Of a stretch of DNA of 64,000 nucleotides, positions 21,484 through 33,069 are shown one piece after another (the first letter of the stretch is position 1; the number at the start of each line of letters is the position of its first letter). The notes under the pieces were generated by a model. That model was not told the DNA's origin. It searched no databases and was given only the letters and a program-made list of their open reading frames with translations. The DNA lies in the NCBI GenBank assembly GCA_016748015.1, contig JAAOMT010000436.1, positions 1,002,033 through 1,066,032 on the forward strand, given 5' to 3'. This DNA is from Geosiphon pyriformis. Lineage: Eukaryota; Glomeromycota; Glomeromycetes; Archaeosporales; Geosiphonaceae. The translations under genes and the position numbers were made by a program.

Positions 21484-22354
21484 TGTTACTCATAGAAATA
21501 TAGGGAATATATATTAGCATAGTTATTAACCAATCAGAAATAGACATAGTAAAATATGGAATTTCAGGATTCCTCTCAGGAATTGCAGGATTCTAAAAAT
21601 TACAGGATTCTCACAAGAAATTGCAGGATTCCATAATTCCAGGATTTCTCTCAAAGGAATTGCAAGATTTTAGGAATCCCAAGATTCCTGTTGTAAAGAA
21701 TTGAGAAATTGAGGAATCTCAATTATGTATATATAGCAGTAGGATTAGAAGCTAAAAAGACAGACCTCTTAGTTTAGATTTCATCTAAATAACTTTCCAA
21801 ACCACAAATAAATAACTGTTTGTTATCTTAAACCTGCTGCCACTATTAATACTTCATGTTGATAGTAATTGATACTTAACCACACTGAAACAATAGCTCT
21901 TGATTATGACTATTAATGGAATACTAACTTGCAAATTGCTTTGGCTTATTTATTTTCTTTCTTTATTTTCTTTTCTTTTCTTTATTTTTTGCTTTGATTT
22001 TATTGTTGTTTACAAACTCTATTGAGGATTAACACACAGAGTACTAATATCAGGATAAACGTGATTGGTAAAAGACCCAGAAATAAGGATAGAATGCTCA
22101 ATTGAGAATAGCTTACCAGAAGGAATACCGGCCATCAAGCTAAGAAAGAAATTGACAAAACTGCGGTTTCGGGAAGCTACAGATAAAACTATTACCATTA
22201 AATCTCTGTCCATTATACAAAGAACTTAACCAAACCCTTTGGATACAAACCTGTTAGACACAAACCTTCAGATCACTATCAACTGCAACTAGATTTGAGC
22301 ACTAAGTTATGGGTTTGTTATCTAATCCAATACCAGAAATAGTCACCTGTAATA
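21484..22354 (+). repeat. Family B LTR (3' LTR of element 2)
   Basis: An 871-bp copy of 11,251-12,120 with many substitutions, ending ACCTGTAATA. The GAATTGCAGGATTC-type repeats lie at about 21,555-21,690. Element 3 resumes at 22,355. Confidence 0.9.
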
Positions 22355-22620
22355 GTATTTTCCATTTTCTTTTGTACTTTGTATTAAGGTATTTTCTTGG
22401 TATCTCTGTATCTAATAGTTTGTTGATTGATAGTAATTTCTATATTCCGTTGTTGGATTAATTGGAAAAGTTGTTGTGTTAGTGAATGAATGTTGTCAGT
22501 AATTTCTATTTTGCTGATGTCTTTTGTCACATTTATCATGTCTTTTTTATATTATTTTATTTGTTCAATTCGATGTGTTTGATTTAATGATTATTATTGA
22601 TTCCAGATCTTATGGAATCT
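22355..22620 (-). pseudogene. Element 3 C-terminal extension (proximal part)
   Basis: The minus strand encodes 'QQLFQLIQQ' and 'IEITINQQTIRYRDTK', matching elements 1 and 2. It is cut at 22,355 by element 2 and continues at 11,250-11,077. Confidence 0.6.
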
Positions 22621-22719
22621 CATCTGGTTGGACTAGTATTTGTTGTACTCTTAATTGTGAAATATCATTGGTAGATAATAATGCTATATAGTAATATAAT
22701 TTCAGTTGATCACTATGTG

Positions 22720-23960
22720 CTGCTTTGGTTAAGATTTTGTTGTTTAACCTCAATTTATAAGCTCTATTTCCAAGAATTTTTTCTATGTGAAATGGTCTGT
22801 TCCATTTGGGATCAAATTTTCCACTTCATTGTTTTTCTGCTTTAATACAATGTAGAAGTACTTTGTCTCCAATCTTGAATTCAACTGGTTTCTCTGGTAG
22901 TTGGTTATTATGTCTCTCTTTTTGTTTTTCTTGTGACTTTTGGATGTTATTAGCTGCTCTTTGCTGTGTGTTTTCTAATGTCTCTATTAAGTTATATGTT
23001 TTTCTCAACAATGTTCTTTGAAAATTCTCTTCTGTTATTGGTTCTGTTGAATATGTTTGTATTTCTATTTCCACTGGTAATGTTGCTGTTCTACCATATA
23101 CTAATTCAAATGGTGTTGTTTGTGTAGTATCTTGTCTCATTGTTCGATAAGCAAATAATACTGATGGTATGAACAAATCTTATTTGTCTTGATTTTTTTG
23201 GCTGATTTTGGCAATTGCTTCACACAATGTTCTATTGAATCTTTTAACTAATTTGTTGGTTTGTAGATGGTATGATAATAACAATAGTCTTTTAATTCCA
23301 AATCTTTGACTTAATTCTTCTAATGTTCTATTCACAAAATAGGTTATTTGATCTGATAATAGTTCTTTTAAACATCTGTATTGACAAATTAAATCTTGAT
23401 AAATAAATTCGGCAATGGATTTTGCATCTGCTCTTTGAATAGCTTTTGCTTTTGGGCATTTTGTGAGATAATCTATGACTACTGCAATATATCTGTTGTC
23501 TCTGCTGGTGATTGTTAATGGTCCCACTAAGTCAATTCCAATGTAATCAAATGGTTGTCCCACTTTGATTGGTCTCAATGGTTCACTGGGTTTTGTTCCA
23601 TCTTTTTTTTGGCAAGCATTACAATTTTGAACATATTGAATGATATTTAGATACATTGATGGCCAATAGTATCTTTTTCTGGTTCTTTTTATGGTTGTTT
23701 CTTTATGAAAATGGCCTGCTGTTGGATCTGAGTGCATGTTGAATAATATTGTCTCTTTCTCTGGTTCTGTGATTACTCTGGTTGGTTGATCTGGATTTTT
23801 TTTGTTTTTCTGGTAAAGTATATTTTGATGGTTAATAAAATATTTTGATTGTTGTTTTATATTTTTTTGTTCTTTTTGAGATAATTTTTTCTTGAACAAT
23901 TGGGTATTTATATAATATTGGAGTTGTTGGTATTTTTGTATATTTATTTTTTGTTATATT
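22720..23960 (-). pseudogene. Element 3 integrase
   Basis: Open stretches are 23,180-23,899 and 22,826-23,176, separated by a TAA. 'MHSDPTAGHF' and 'CNACQKK' (HHCC), 'GIDLVGPL' and 'LLSDQITYF' are kept, but 'NKLVKRFNRT' has Lys in place of the catalytic Glu. A GPY/F-like end is recognisable near 22,740-22,800. Confidence 0.78.
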
Positions 23961-24300
23961 TTTGGGTTGAAATGTTTTTAGATTTGTCTCATTTGTAACA
24001 ATCTGTCAGCATTTCTGTTTTTTTTTCCTTTTTTATAATGTACTGTATAATTAAATGGTGAAAGTTCTATTTTCCATCTAGCATGACAATTGTCTGCAAA
24101 TTTTTGTTTCTGGATTGAAGTCAATCCTTTATGGTCAGTATACACATTAAACTTTTGACTCAAGTATTTTTTTCATTTGATGACAGCCCAATAAATAGCT
24201 AAGTGTTCCAGTGTTGAAGTTCCATAGTTCTTTTCAGCTGGACTTAAGCTTCTACTGGTATAAGCTATTGGATGCTCTCTTCCATCCAGTTTTCTCTAAT
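23961..24300 (-). pseudogene. Element 3 RNase H
   Basis: 'FNVYTDHKGLTSIQKQK' and 'SPFNYTVHYKKGKKN' on the minus strand, preceded by a degraded region with stops. Two TAA codons between RNase H and integrase stand where CAA would keep the polyprotein open. Confidence 0.68.
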
Positions 24301-25390
24301 AGTACTGCTCTAAAGCTTGGCCTAATGCATTGGTAATAATGATGAATGGTTTGCTGTGATCTGAATACATTAACACTAGAGCTTGAATAAGCTTTCTTCT
24401 TAGTGTATCAAACACTTCTTGTTGAGTTTCTGTCCATTTATACTTTATATTCTTAGTTTGTAAATGATGAAGTGGCTGAGCCAGTTTAAAAAAGTTTTTG
24501 ATAAAACAGTGATAATATCCAGCAAATTCCAAGAATGCTCTTAGTTTTGTCAAGTTGGTTGGTACTAGAAAGTTTTTTATTATTGCAATCTTATCTGGAT
24601 CCATTTTGATACCATTTTTGCTTACAACATGTCCCAAAAACTTAAGTTCTGTTTTTCCAAAGAAGCATTTATTGGCATTTAGTTTTAATCCTGCTCATCT
24701 GAGTCTTTCAAATACTTGTTGGAAATGATGTAGATGATCATCAAATGTCTTTGAGAACACATTGGTGTCATTCAAGTATATGACTACTGATTTCTATAGT
24801 AGTCCAGTATAGACAATTTTTATAAGTCACTGGAAAGTGACTGAAGCATTCATCAAGCCAAATGGCATAACCTCAAATTCGAAATTTTCTTCTTATGTTG
24901 TGAAAACTGTTTTTTTTTTATCTTCTGGTTTTATGGCTACTTGTCAATAACCACTGTTTAAGTCTAATGTTGAGAACCATTTCTTTCCTCCAAAAGCATT
25001 GAACAATTCCTGGATCTTTGGAGTTGAGTAGCTATCTCCTTTAATTACTTTATTCAATTTCCTATAATCCATACAAAAACGGATTTTCTCATTTTTCTTA
25101 CAGACTAGTACCACTGGTAATGACCATGAGCTCATTGATGATTGAATTAACTTGTTGTCAAGCATCCAATTGATTTCCTGACAAATGATCTTATGACTAG
25201 TTGGTAGTACTCTGTATGTTCTCTGTTTAATTGGCATCATATCTCCAGTCTTGATTTGATGCTGTATGATGTCAATTCTGCCAAATTTATTTTTACTGAC
25301 AAAAATGTCATTGAAGTTGTTAAGTAACATTTTGAATTGTATATGTTGTAGTGAGTCTAGATTCTTTAAGTTCATCTGTTCCAACTGTTC
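24296..25390 (-). pseudogene. Element 3 reverse transcriptase
   Basis: 'IRFCMDYRKLNKV' and 'WFSTLDLNSGY' lie in 24,944-25,384. The palm at about 24,790 reads 'VVIYLNDTNVFS', so the first Asp of YxDD is Asn. The thumb 'GHVVSKNGIKMDPDKIAI' lies in 24,296-24,637. Several stops separate these parts. Confidence 0.78.
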
Positions 25391-25393
25391 TGG

Positions 25394-27110
25394 TTAAAGC
25401 AGATAACATTTTTCTTGTTTGTATATTGTTTGTGATGTGATATTCACATATTCACACAATTGTAGAAAATCTGGAATGGTGTTTGACAGTTGATCTTCAA
25501 TTTTCATGGTTAAATGTCCAATAGTAGTTCCTTTTGGTATTTTGATGACATCTTCTATGTTGTTGTAAATAGGAATTTTGATGTGGCTGTGGTTTTTTGC
25601 TGATATGTATAGATTGACTAATCCAATCTTTTCTAATTCACAAAGTGTTGCTTCTGCCTCAAAAATCTGAACCTGATCCCTTACTTTTCTTTCTATAATT
25701 ATCATGTACTAGTTATATGGTAGAATAGAAATTGATTGACAGATGAAGATAATTTCTCCCTTGTCAACAATTTTTTTTTCTGTCATATTAACTGGTACAT
25801 CTATTCTGTCTGTTGATCCAAATCTCTGTATCTCTTTAGCTGTAATTCCTAATTTTTCCTTGTTTCCCACTGACACTAACTGAGCTATTTTCACCAGAGG
25901 TAAGAATATTGCTTGTGCTATCTTTTTGTTTGGCTCTATAATATAGACCTTTTCAAAATTATTTTGTAGCATTATAATGATGTTTTCTACATATTCTGCA
26001 TCAATTATTCCTCTTTTGATGTTAATTTTTTTTTGTTAAACTACTTCTAGATACTAGTTGAACCATTGTTGTTGCTAGAATTTCCAGTGCTATTTTGAGA
26101 TCAATGTATGTATGCAAATGTGGTTCCAATTTGATGGCATATTGTCCCAAATATCTTAGATCAAATCTTGCATCAGTATTATACGTGCATTTTGGCATAA
26201 TACCTTTATTATTATTGCTAAACCATTTCAGTTCTTGCTTTTTGTTGAGATTAGGGAGTGTGATATATTGTTTGAAGTTTAAATCAGAGTTTGAATCACT
26301 ATTATTTTCATTGCCATATTGAGCAGAGCTAAAATCATTGTTTTTATTATCATCATTATTAGAGTTTGAATTGGGATTAAAATTTGATTTTGATTCCAAT
26401 GCACAACTGCTGATTAGTTTTTACTCCTCTGGGATTGTGTAGATCATATGGATGGATGGATTGTAAATAAGATCACACTCATTACAATATTGAAAGTCAC
26501 AGAAAATTAGACAGTATTAACACAGTTTAGTGTTTAACTGTTCTAAGTATTGCTTCTGCTCTTCTCTAGTGAGTGTTAAGTTTTGATAATATTCATGGAA
26601 TTTTTTTGGACCTGTTTCAATATCCAAGAATGCTTCTAAATTGGAGATCAAAACAATGTTAACTGGTTTTAGTGGATTGTTCTTGATCTCTAAGATTTTG
26701 CTGGGCATGGCTTCTTCTATTTTGGCATTGGCCATATGTCAGATCTTGTCCTTGTCATGTAGATATCTGTTCAAGTGATTGATTGCTTGGTGCCAGGCTG
26801 CAGTAATAGACATTTCATGACTCACCCAATCACTAATAAGAATTGTGTATTGGCATGAAGCATCACACATTCCTTCTTATCCAGAAATGTCATTCCACAT
26901 TCCTTTATCGAGCAACTGTTTGCTGCAAGCAAAACATGATTTATTATCCCACTTTTTTTGACATTCTGGGTACTCATATCGTTCTTTATAGCACGGCTTA
27001 CAGTAATAATGTGTGCGTGTTTAGTAGTCTTTATCTGGTGCTATCCAAGCTCCCATAGATGAAAGTTTCTTCCCATAGTCTTTGCATTTAAGAGATATGT
27101 ATGATGGTTA
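25394..27110 (-). pseudogene. Element 3 Cys-rich region, dUTPase and linker to RT
   Basis: dUTPase remains: 'DARFDLRYL', 'VSRSSLTKK', then a one-base loss in an A-run near 26,030 shifts the frame, followed by 'IAQAIFLPLVK' and a degraded fifth motif 'KEIQRFGSTDR'. The upstream part (26,430-27,110) carries the cysteine pairs with stops. The linker 25,394-25,705 ('SAKNHSHIKIPIYNN') matches element 2 at 17,790-17,840. Confidence 0.7.
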
Positions 27111-27539
27111 TGGCAGTGGCTCATAGACTGAATATGAATTTGTCCAGCCACTGTTTATTTTTTTGGTGTCTGTGACTTTTTCAGGTATGTTTTTTTCTTT
27201 TTTCTTTTTTCTCTTTTTCTTGTTATTCTTTTCCCACTTCTAAGTTGTTGGTTTGTTCTGGTTATTGTCAGTTCCCCATGCTTGGTTGGTATTTCAGGTA
27301 AGTTCTTCTCATTGTTTTCTTTTCCTTTTGTTGTCCCAAGAAAGTATAAGTGGTAGTTTGTTGTGATCGTCATCGGCTCATAAGACTTGATGCACTTCCC
27401 AAGTTGGTTTCTTTTCTTTTTTCTCAAAGTCAATGAGTGGTGTTGGTGGATTGTTGGTTTTGAAGTGGCCACACATGGCTGGTATGTGTATTGACCATTC
27501 TGGCTAAGTTAAAACTCCTGCATGTTCCAATCAAGCGTC

Positions 27540-28186
27540 ATATTGGTTTTGGACAACCAGTTATTGTCAACGAATGCTTGGTATTAAGTGGTTTCCATGA
27601 CTAATACTTTGATTGGCACAATGATGTCATTGACTTCTATAGGGAAGTCATCAATCTTACTGATCAGAGTTTTGGTTGCTTCATTAGCAGTGATAATTCA
27701 TGCACTGGCAGCTCGATCAACTCGGCAACCTAATTGGTCCATGAGTTGTCTTGTAATAATACTGTTAACTGATCTACTGTCTAAGATCAGCTTGATAAGG
27801 TGGCCATTAACTTTGATATTAGTGTATATAGCAGTAATAAGTTTTTTTTCCAGAGTGGCTCCACTAAATAATGGCATGATTAACAGTTCCTCGAGTTCAA
27901 ATGAGAAAATGGTGTTTAGTAATTTGTTTTCAGTAATGGTAGCTGGTAAAATGTTGTTGGTAAGTGTTAATTGTTGGTTGGCTTCTGGGTTATTGGGTTG
28001 GACATCTTTTGGGATAATCAGAAGACTTAAATAATATTGGGAATTTGGATTTTGGGTGTGTTTAGTTCTTGAATTCTGAGAACGTAATCCTAGTTGTTGT
28101 GTGGAAGAGCTGGGAATTGGTTGATAAACAACTATCACCAATCTCCAATTTTGTGTGACTCTTGCCCTAAAGTTTCTTGATATCAT
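27540..28186 (-). pseudogene. Element 3 protease
   Basis: 'LIKLILDSRSVNSIITRQL' keeps the catalytic Asp but has Arg in place of the invariant Gly of DSG. The C-terminal part (27,540-27,700) is recognisable with breaks. Confidence 0.72.
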
Positions 28187-28189
28187 CTG

Positions 28190-30191
28190 AACTGGGTTTA
28201 ATAGTGGTGTTTAAACTGTGGGTGTCTGATAAATTATTTGTGGCTGCAATGGTTGATATATTACTTATGGCTGTTGTTGATAAACTGGAAATTGATATAT
28301 GAGTGGTTAATATATTGTCTGTTGTATTATTGGCAGATAAGTAGACTGATATTGTTCTTGATTTGAGTAATAATTTGGGGTTTGAACTCTGCAATCAGAG
28401 TTTTGGTATTGATTTCCTGATTGTAGACTACTATAAAAATGGCAGTTGACTCTAATGTAATCTTGTTTACCACAGTTGTGGCAGACTCGCATCTCTGACT
28501 GCCACAGCTGATTGGATGATAAGGATAGACATGACTGATTTTTGGAATTATTTGTGTTTCCTAAATTATTGCATTATTGTGATGGTTAATAAATTACATG
28601 ATTGTCAGCTAAGTATCTCTCTAATTTTTTATCAATAGAATTACTGAATTGTTTTAGCTTAGAATCCAATTTAGATAATCCGTTCATTACTAGATTAATG
28701 ACTTGAACATGGTTGGCTTCGAGTTCAGCTGCTTCAAAATCTCTGGTGTGTATAACTGCAGCTTGAAAATCTGCTGGATGCATTGGACATATGTGTTGCA
28801 GGATGCTACTGTGTAATTCACAAATAAACTGATTCAGGATCTGGGCTGCAGTGAAATAATCAGCATCGATGGCTTGCAAATTTTGATGGAAGCATCCCAA
28901 GTAAGTGGTGACTGCTTCAGTATCTCCCTGTTTAATGGTGGTAAAAATATTGGCCAAGCAATTAATACTGTTGCTGTTACTAAAATATCTTAAAAATTCT
29001 AATTTAAATGCATTAAATGTTTGAAGTTTCTGAGCTAGACTATGATATCATGAGTCAATAGCATCTTGAAAAAAGTAAGGGATTGTTTGAAGGGCTTTGG
29101 CATCATCCCAGTTATTGGCAGTGATGGCTTTGGCAATGTTGTTAATCCACATTTGGGCATTGTTTTCTTTGTCTGAAATTTTTTTTAGCTTTGCAATGGG
29201 TGCATATGCCATTAGTGTGATCAGTTGTTATTGTGCTAGTGGTGATTGAAGTTGTTGTTGCAGCTGTTGAAGTGGTTGTTGTGATTGTTGTGGTGGTTAT
29301 AGCAGTTGTTGAATAGGTTGCTAAAGTGGTGGCTGTTAAATCAGTTCAATAATTGGTTCAACCAGTGGCTGATTGATGACAATTACTGGAGATAAGTTTT
29401 GCTGATTAATTGTTTCAGGGTTTAGATTGTTTTGAGGTTGCTAAGTTTGAATATTCAGAGTTTTAACTTCTGGATTTTCTAGGATCAGGTTTTGGTAAAT
29501 AAATTTCTAATCCTCACTTTTTTTTTTCCTCTTCTTCTGATTCCATTACTTCTCATGAACTTATGGTTCCAAAATCTGATTGAGGTAGCAGTAATTGAAA
29601 TCTTGATAGTATTGGTGATCACAATTTAAATCTCTCAAAATAATTGCCATAAGTTCCCAATAATTCTGTTTTCTTTTGTTTACTTTAAAATAAGAGTTAT
29701 CCAAATGTTGATGTTATGTTTGATGTAGATGTGTCTGTTGAGGAGATATTGATAGCATTTCCTGGTATATAGTGGTAGAATGGGTTGTTTGGTGACTTAA
29801 CTTGGGTTTTTTTTCAAGTGGGTGGTTGTATCCTTTGGGGTATCACTATTGGTGTTTGCAGTTTTCCTTTTTTTTTATCTGCATAGGTAATAGAGAATTG
29901 TTGTTGGGTGTACCTTTCAATAGTTTGATTGATTTTTCTGATAATTGGTGCAAAACTGTAGTTTCTTGGTAAGCTGGTATGTTGAAATAATTCTGTATAG
30001 AAATTTTCTTTTGTGGATTCACTGTTAACTGTTTCCCTTAAGCAGTCTGTAATTTTATTATTAACATAAAAGTTAAAGGCTGATTCTGCTAGAAAATAGT
30101 TATTGTTTAATCTTAGCTGTTGGCTGTACTGTTGAAACAGGGATTTGGCAAATCCTAAATGGTTGGTTCTTATAATTTCTGATTTTGCCAC
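28190..30191 (-). pseudogene. Element 3 gag
   Basis: Gag begins at ATG 30,191 ('MAKSEIIRTNHL') and is open to 29,814. Further pieces are 28,586-28,957 ('TTYLGCFHQNLQAIDADYF') and 28,307-28,492, with a damaged knuckle 'CHNCGKQDYIRVNC' (the Gly and His of the CCHC pattern replaced by Asp and Tyr). The frame differs between the first and later pieces. Confidence 0.72.
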
Positions 30192-30235
30192 TTTTGGATA
30201 ATTATTGTTAGTGCTGGATCTCTGTAGGACTATAT

Positions 30236-30253
30236 CTTACAAGGAGCACCAAA
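30236..30253 (-). promoter_or_regulatory. Candidate primer-binding site of element 3
   Basis: TTTGGTGCTCCTTGTAAG on the minus strand directly inside the 5' LTR, matching the start of the sites in elements 1 and 2. Confidence 0.42.
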
Positions 30254-31106
30254 TGTTACAGATGATTATTTGGAGTCTCAAATCAAATAACAAACTTATA
30301 ACTTGGTGCTTGATTAATATTCTGGTGTTAATTACTAAAAGTGATTTGTATCTAAAAGTTTTTGTTGAGTTTTTTGTATAATAAACAGAGATTCAATAGT
30401 TGTTTTTAGTAGCCTTCTGAAATTACAATTCTGTCAATTTTTTTTTCGGCTTGGTGGCCAGCAATCCTCTGGTAAGTAATCCATAATTTTTTTATGTATT
30501 ATACTCATTTACAGAGGTCTTTTACCAGGCAATCCTTGATGTCAATAATTCAGTACTTAATTCTTAATCAATTTAGTAAACAATAAAAGAAATAACAATA
30601 GAAAATAAAAGAAAACAAAAAAAATAAAGAAACAAGCCAAAGCAATTTTTCAAATTAGTATTCCATCAATAGCCATGATCAAGAGCTATTGTTCTAGTGT
30701 GGTTAAGTATGATTTACTATCAACATTTTATGTTGATAGTGAAAAGTAGATTAAGATAGTGAATAATTATTTATTAATATTTGTGATGTGAAAAGTTGCT
30801 TAGATTAAATTTAAACTGAGAAGTCTGTCTTTTTTGTTTCTAATTTTACTATTATATATACATAATTGAGATCTTTCAATTCCTCAATTTTTCACACCAG
30901 GAATCTTGAAATTCTTGGAATTTTGCAATTTTTTTTGAGAGAAATTCTGGAATTCTGCAATTCTGCAATTCCTTGTATGAGAATTCTGAAATTCCTGGAA
31001 TTCTGCAATTTCTCTTGAGAGAAATCCTGGAATTCCACATTTATTATGGCTACTTCTGATTGGCTAATTTACATGCTAATATACTTCTTATGTTCTATGA
31101 GTAATA
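30254..31106 (-). repeat. Family B LTR (5' LTR of element 3)
   Basis: 853 bp, TGTTACAGATGAT...CTATGAGTAATA on the plus strand, the reverse complement of the element 2 LTR with clear divergence. The GAATTCT/GCAATTC-rich repeat zone is at about 30,890-31,040. Confidence 0.87.
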
Positions 31107-31850
31107 GCATTGTTTTAAGTGTTAAGAGCTGGGCCATCTGGCTGTGGACTGTAAGGTTTCTTTACCTCCCCCTTCCAAGTTTCTCAAGGTGTTTACTCCA
31201 TACTTCATTGGTCTTAAATCTTATGCTAAGGCTTCTGCTCCCCTGAGCACCTCTGAATTTCTACCTTTGTCATCTCTTGTCTCTTCTTTAGCTGTTGTTG
31301 GTGATTTTTTGGTGCTGTTTTGTTTGTCTTTTTTGGAATTTGATTTAACTAAGCTTTCTGCTTTAGTTAAGTCTATTGTTAAGCCTATTGGCTCTTTGGT
31401 TACAACTTTTGAACAGTTTATTAATGGTAATTTGGTTTTAAGTAGTGCTTTTGGTCTTAGGATCAATGAGGTTTTGGTACATATGAATTTCTTTAGTAGG
31501 ACTATAGGTAAGTTGAGGAGAAAAGTGGTTTCTTTGAAAAAAGAATGCTGTATAGAGAACATTGATATGTCTGGTAATTTGGAGTTTCTACCTGTTATGA
31601 GTGATAAGGTGTTTTCTAACTTAATGTTCCTTTGAGAACATAAGTCTGTTAATGTTAAAACTGATCTTTTTAAAACTATTGAGTGGTTAGTTGGTTTGGT
31701 TTCTTGCAGTGCAACTTTGTTTTCTGTTATTTAAAAGATGTCATCTTTGGGTAAGTTTTCTTCTATACCATCAGTGTAGTGTGTTTTTGACTGGTCCAAG
31801 TGTCTGGTCATGTGTAGAAAATACATGATTAGTGTCTAGTTTAGATTAAT
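31107..31850 (+). pseudogene. LINE ORF1 (gag-like) fragment
   Basis: It starts inside a CCHC knuckle: 'ELGHLAVDCKVSLPPPSKF' at 31,125-31,180. It then continues as a low-complexity Ser/Leu-rich and basic region (open 31,144-31,635) and, after a TGA, as further recognisable but broken sequence to about 31,850. The knuckle lacks its first Cys pair because element 3 ends at 31,106. It points opposite to the LINE fragment at 1-1,249, so the two are not simple halves of one copy. Confidence 0.6.
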
Positions 31851-31879
31851 TCTTTGATATATTGTTCTAGGTAGCTTTT

Positions 31880-33060
31880 GGGTCTTGCTTATTAAACTTT
31901 AATAAAAAAAATTAAATTAATAATTAGATTAAAAATAAAATAATTAATTATATAATATTATTGGCTAATATATATAATAATTAATGATTTTTAACTATAA
32001 TAATATATTAAATATAAATATATTAAAATATTATTTAATATTTATATTTAATAAATATTTGAAATTATATATATATTAATAATACTAATTATAAATAAAA
32101 ATTAAAATATATTAAAAAATTTTAAATATAGATTATACTAATAATATAAATTAAAAAAAACTGTATTAATATAATATTTAAATTTATATCTTAATATTAA
32201 TACTACAAATACAAAATTTGCTAAATTGTATATATACTTTATAAAAAATTTTTAATAATAAAACAAAAAAAAAGTTATATTAAATATAAAAAAATAAAAT
32301 ATTAAAATAAAAGTAAATATTGTTATTAAACATAAAACTTTCTAATTTAAAACTTTAAGATTAAATATTTATAAATTAAATATTTTAAAATACTTGATTA
32401 ATATTTTATTTTCGAAAATATAATTTTAATCAAAAAATTTATATTAAAAAATTAAGATAAAAATACATAAAAAATTTATAATAATGCTAAAATAATTGTA
32501 AAATAATATATTTTCTTAAATTATTTGTAATTAAATATAAAAATAAAATACACTTGTTAAATCTTAATAAAAAAATAAATATTAACATAAAAAATATTTA
32601 AATAATAGTTAAATTATATTATATGTGTAAATAATAAAAAAATACAATTATAAAACTTTATGTTTTTATTATAAATATTAAATATTTTATAATAAAGTAA
32701 TATATAATTGATTTAATTTGAAATAATTATATAAATTTAAAATTTGTTAAAATTTGCTGGCTTAATTAAACAAAAATAAATATTTAAATATTTATTATAT
32801 TTAAAAACAAATTAATTAAATTTATTTTAATAAAATAAAATAAAATATAATTACAAATATAAATAAATATTATATAATTTAAAGTTGCATTTATAAAACC
32901 AAATTAATTACAATTTATTAAGATATTATTTTTAAAATAATTGAAAAACACTTTTCAATATTGAATTTTTTGCTTGGATTTTGACATTGTGTTAGGAAAA
33001 TTTTCAAACACATACTTTGTATTTACTTTTCATTAATACTTTTTTATAATTTAATTAAAA
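31880..33060. other. Extreme A+T block, no gene seen
   Basis: About 1.2 kb of almost only A and T, with short runs of AAATATTTAAA-like sequence. No ORF, RNA gene or clear tandem unit was found. It separates the transposon island from the F-box gene. Confidence 0.75.
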
Positions 33061-33069
33061 TTAATTAAA

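Larger units (their letters stand above)
11251..22354 (+). mobile_element. Element 2: Ty3/gypsy-type LTR retrotransposon, family B, nested in element 3
   Basis: An 11.1-kb plus-strand element with LTRs 11,251-12,120 and 21,484-22,354 and the same domain order as element 1. It is inserted into element 3 and carries a family A LTR in its gag. Many stops, a frame change between RNase H and integrase, and changed catalytic residues (protease Asp to Asn, RT 'YLDN', integrase first Asp to Asn) show that it is dead. The LTRs differ visibly along their length, so the insertion is old. Flanking bases (AATGT left, GTATT right) give no clean target duplication. Confidence 0.87.
22355..31106 (-). mobile_element. 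Element 3: Ty3/gypsy-type LTR retrotransposon, family B (main part)
   Basis: A minus-strand copy of family B, with its 5' LTR at 30,254-31,106 and the interior running down to 22,355, where element 2 interrupts it. The remainder is 11,077-11,250 and no 3' LTR is present. It has the same domain order as elements 1 and 2. There are frameshifts within gag, at the Cys-rich region and within dUTPase, as well as many stops and lost catalytic residues (protease 'DSR', RT 'YLND', integrase Glu to Lys). Confidence 0.85.
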
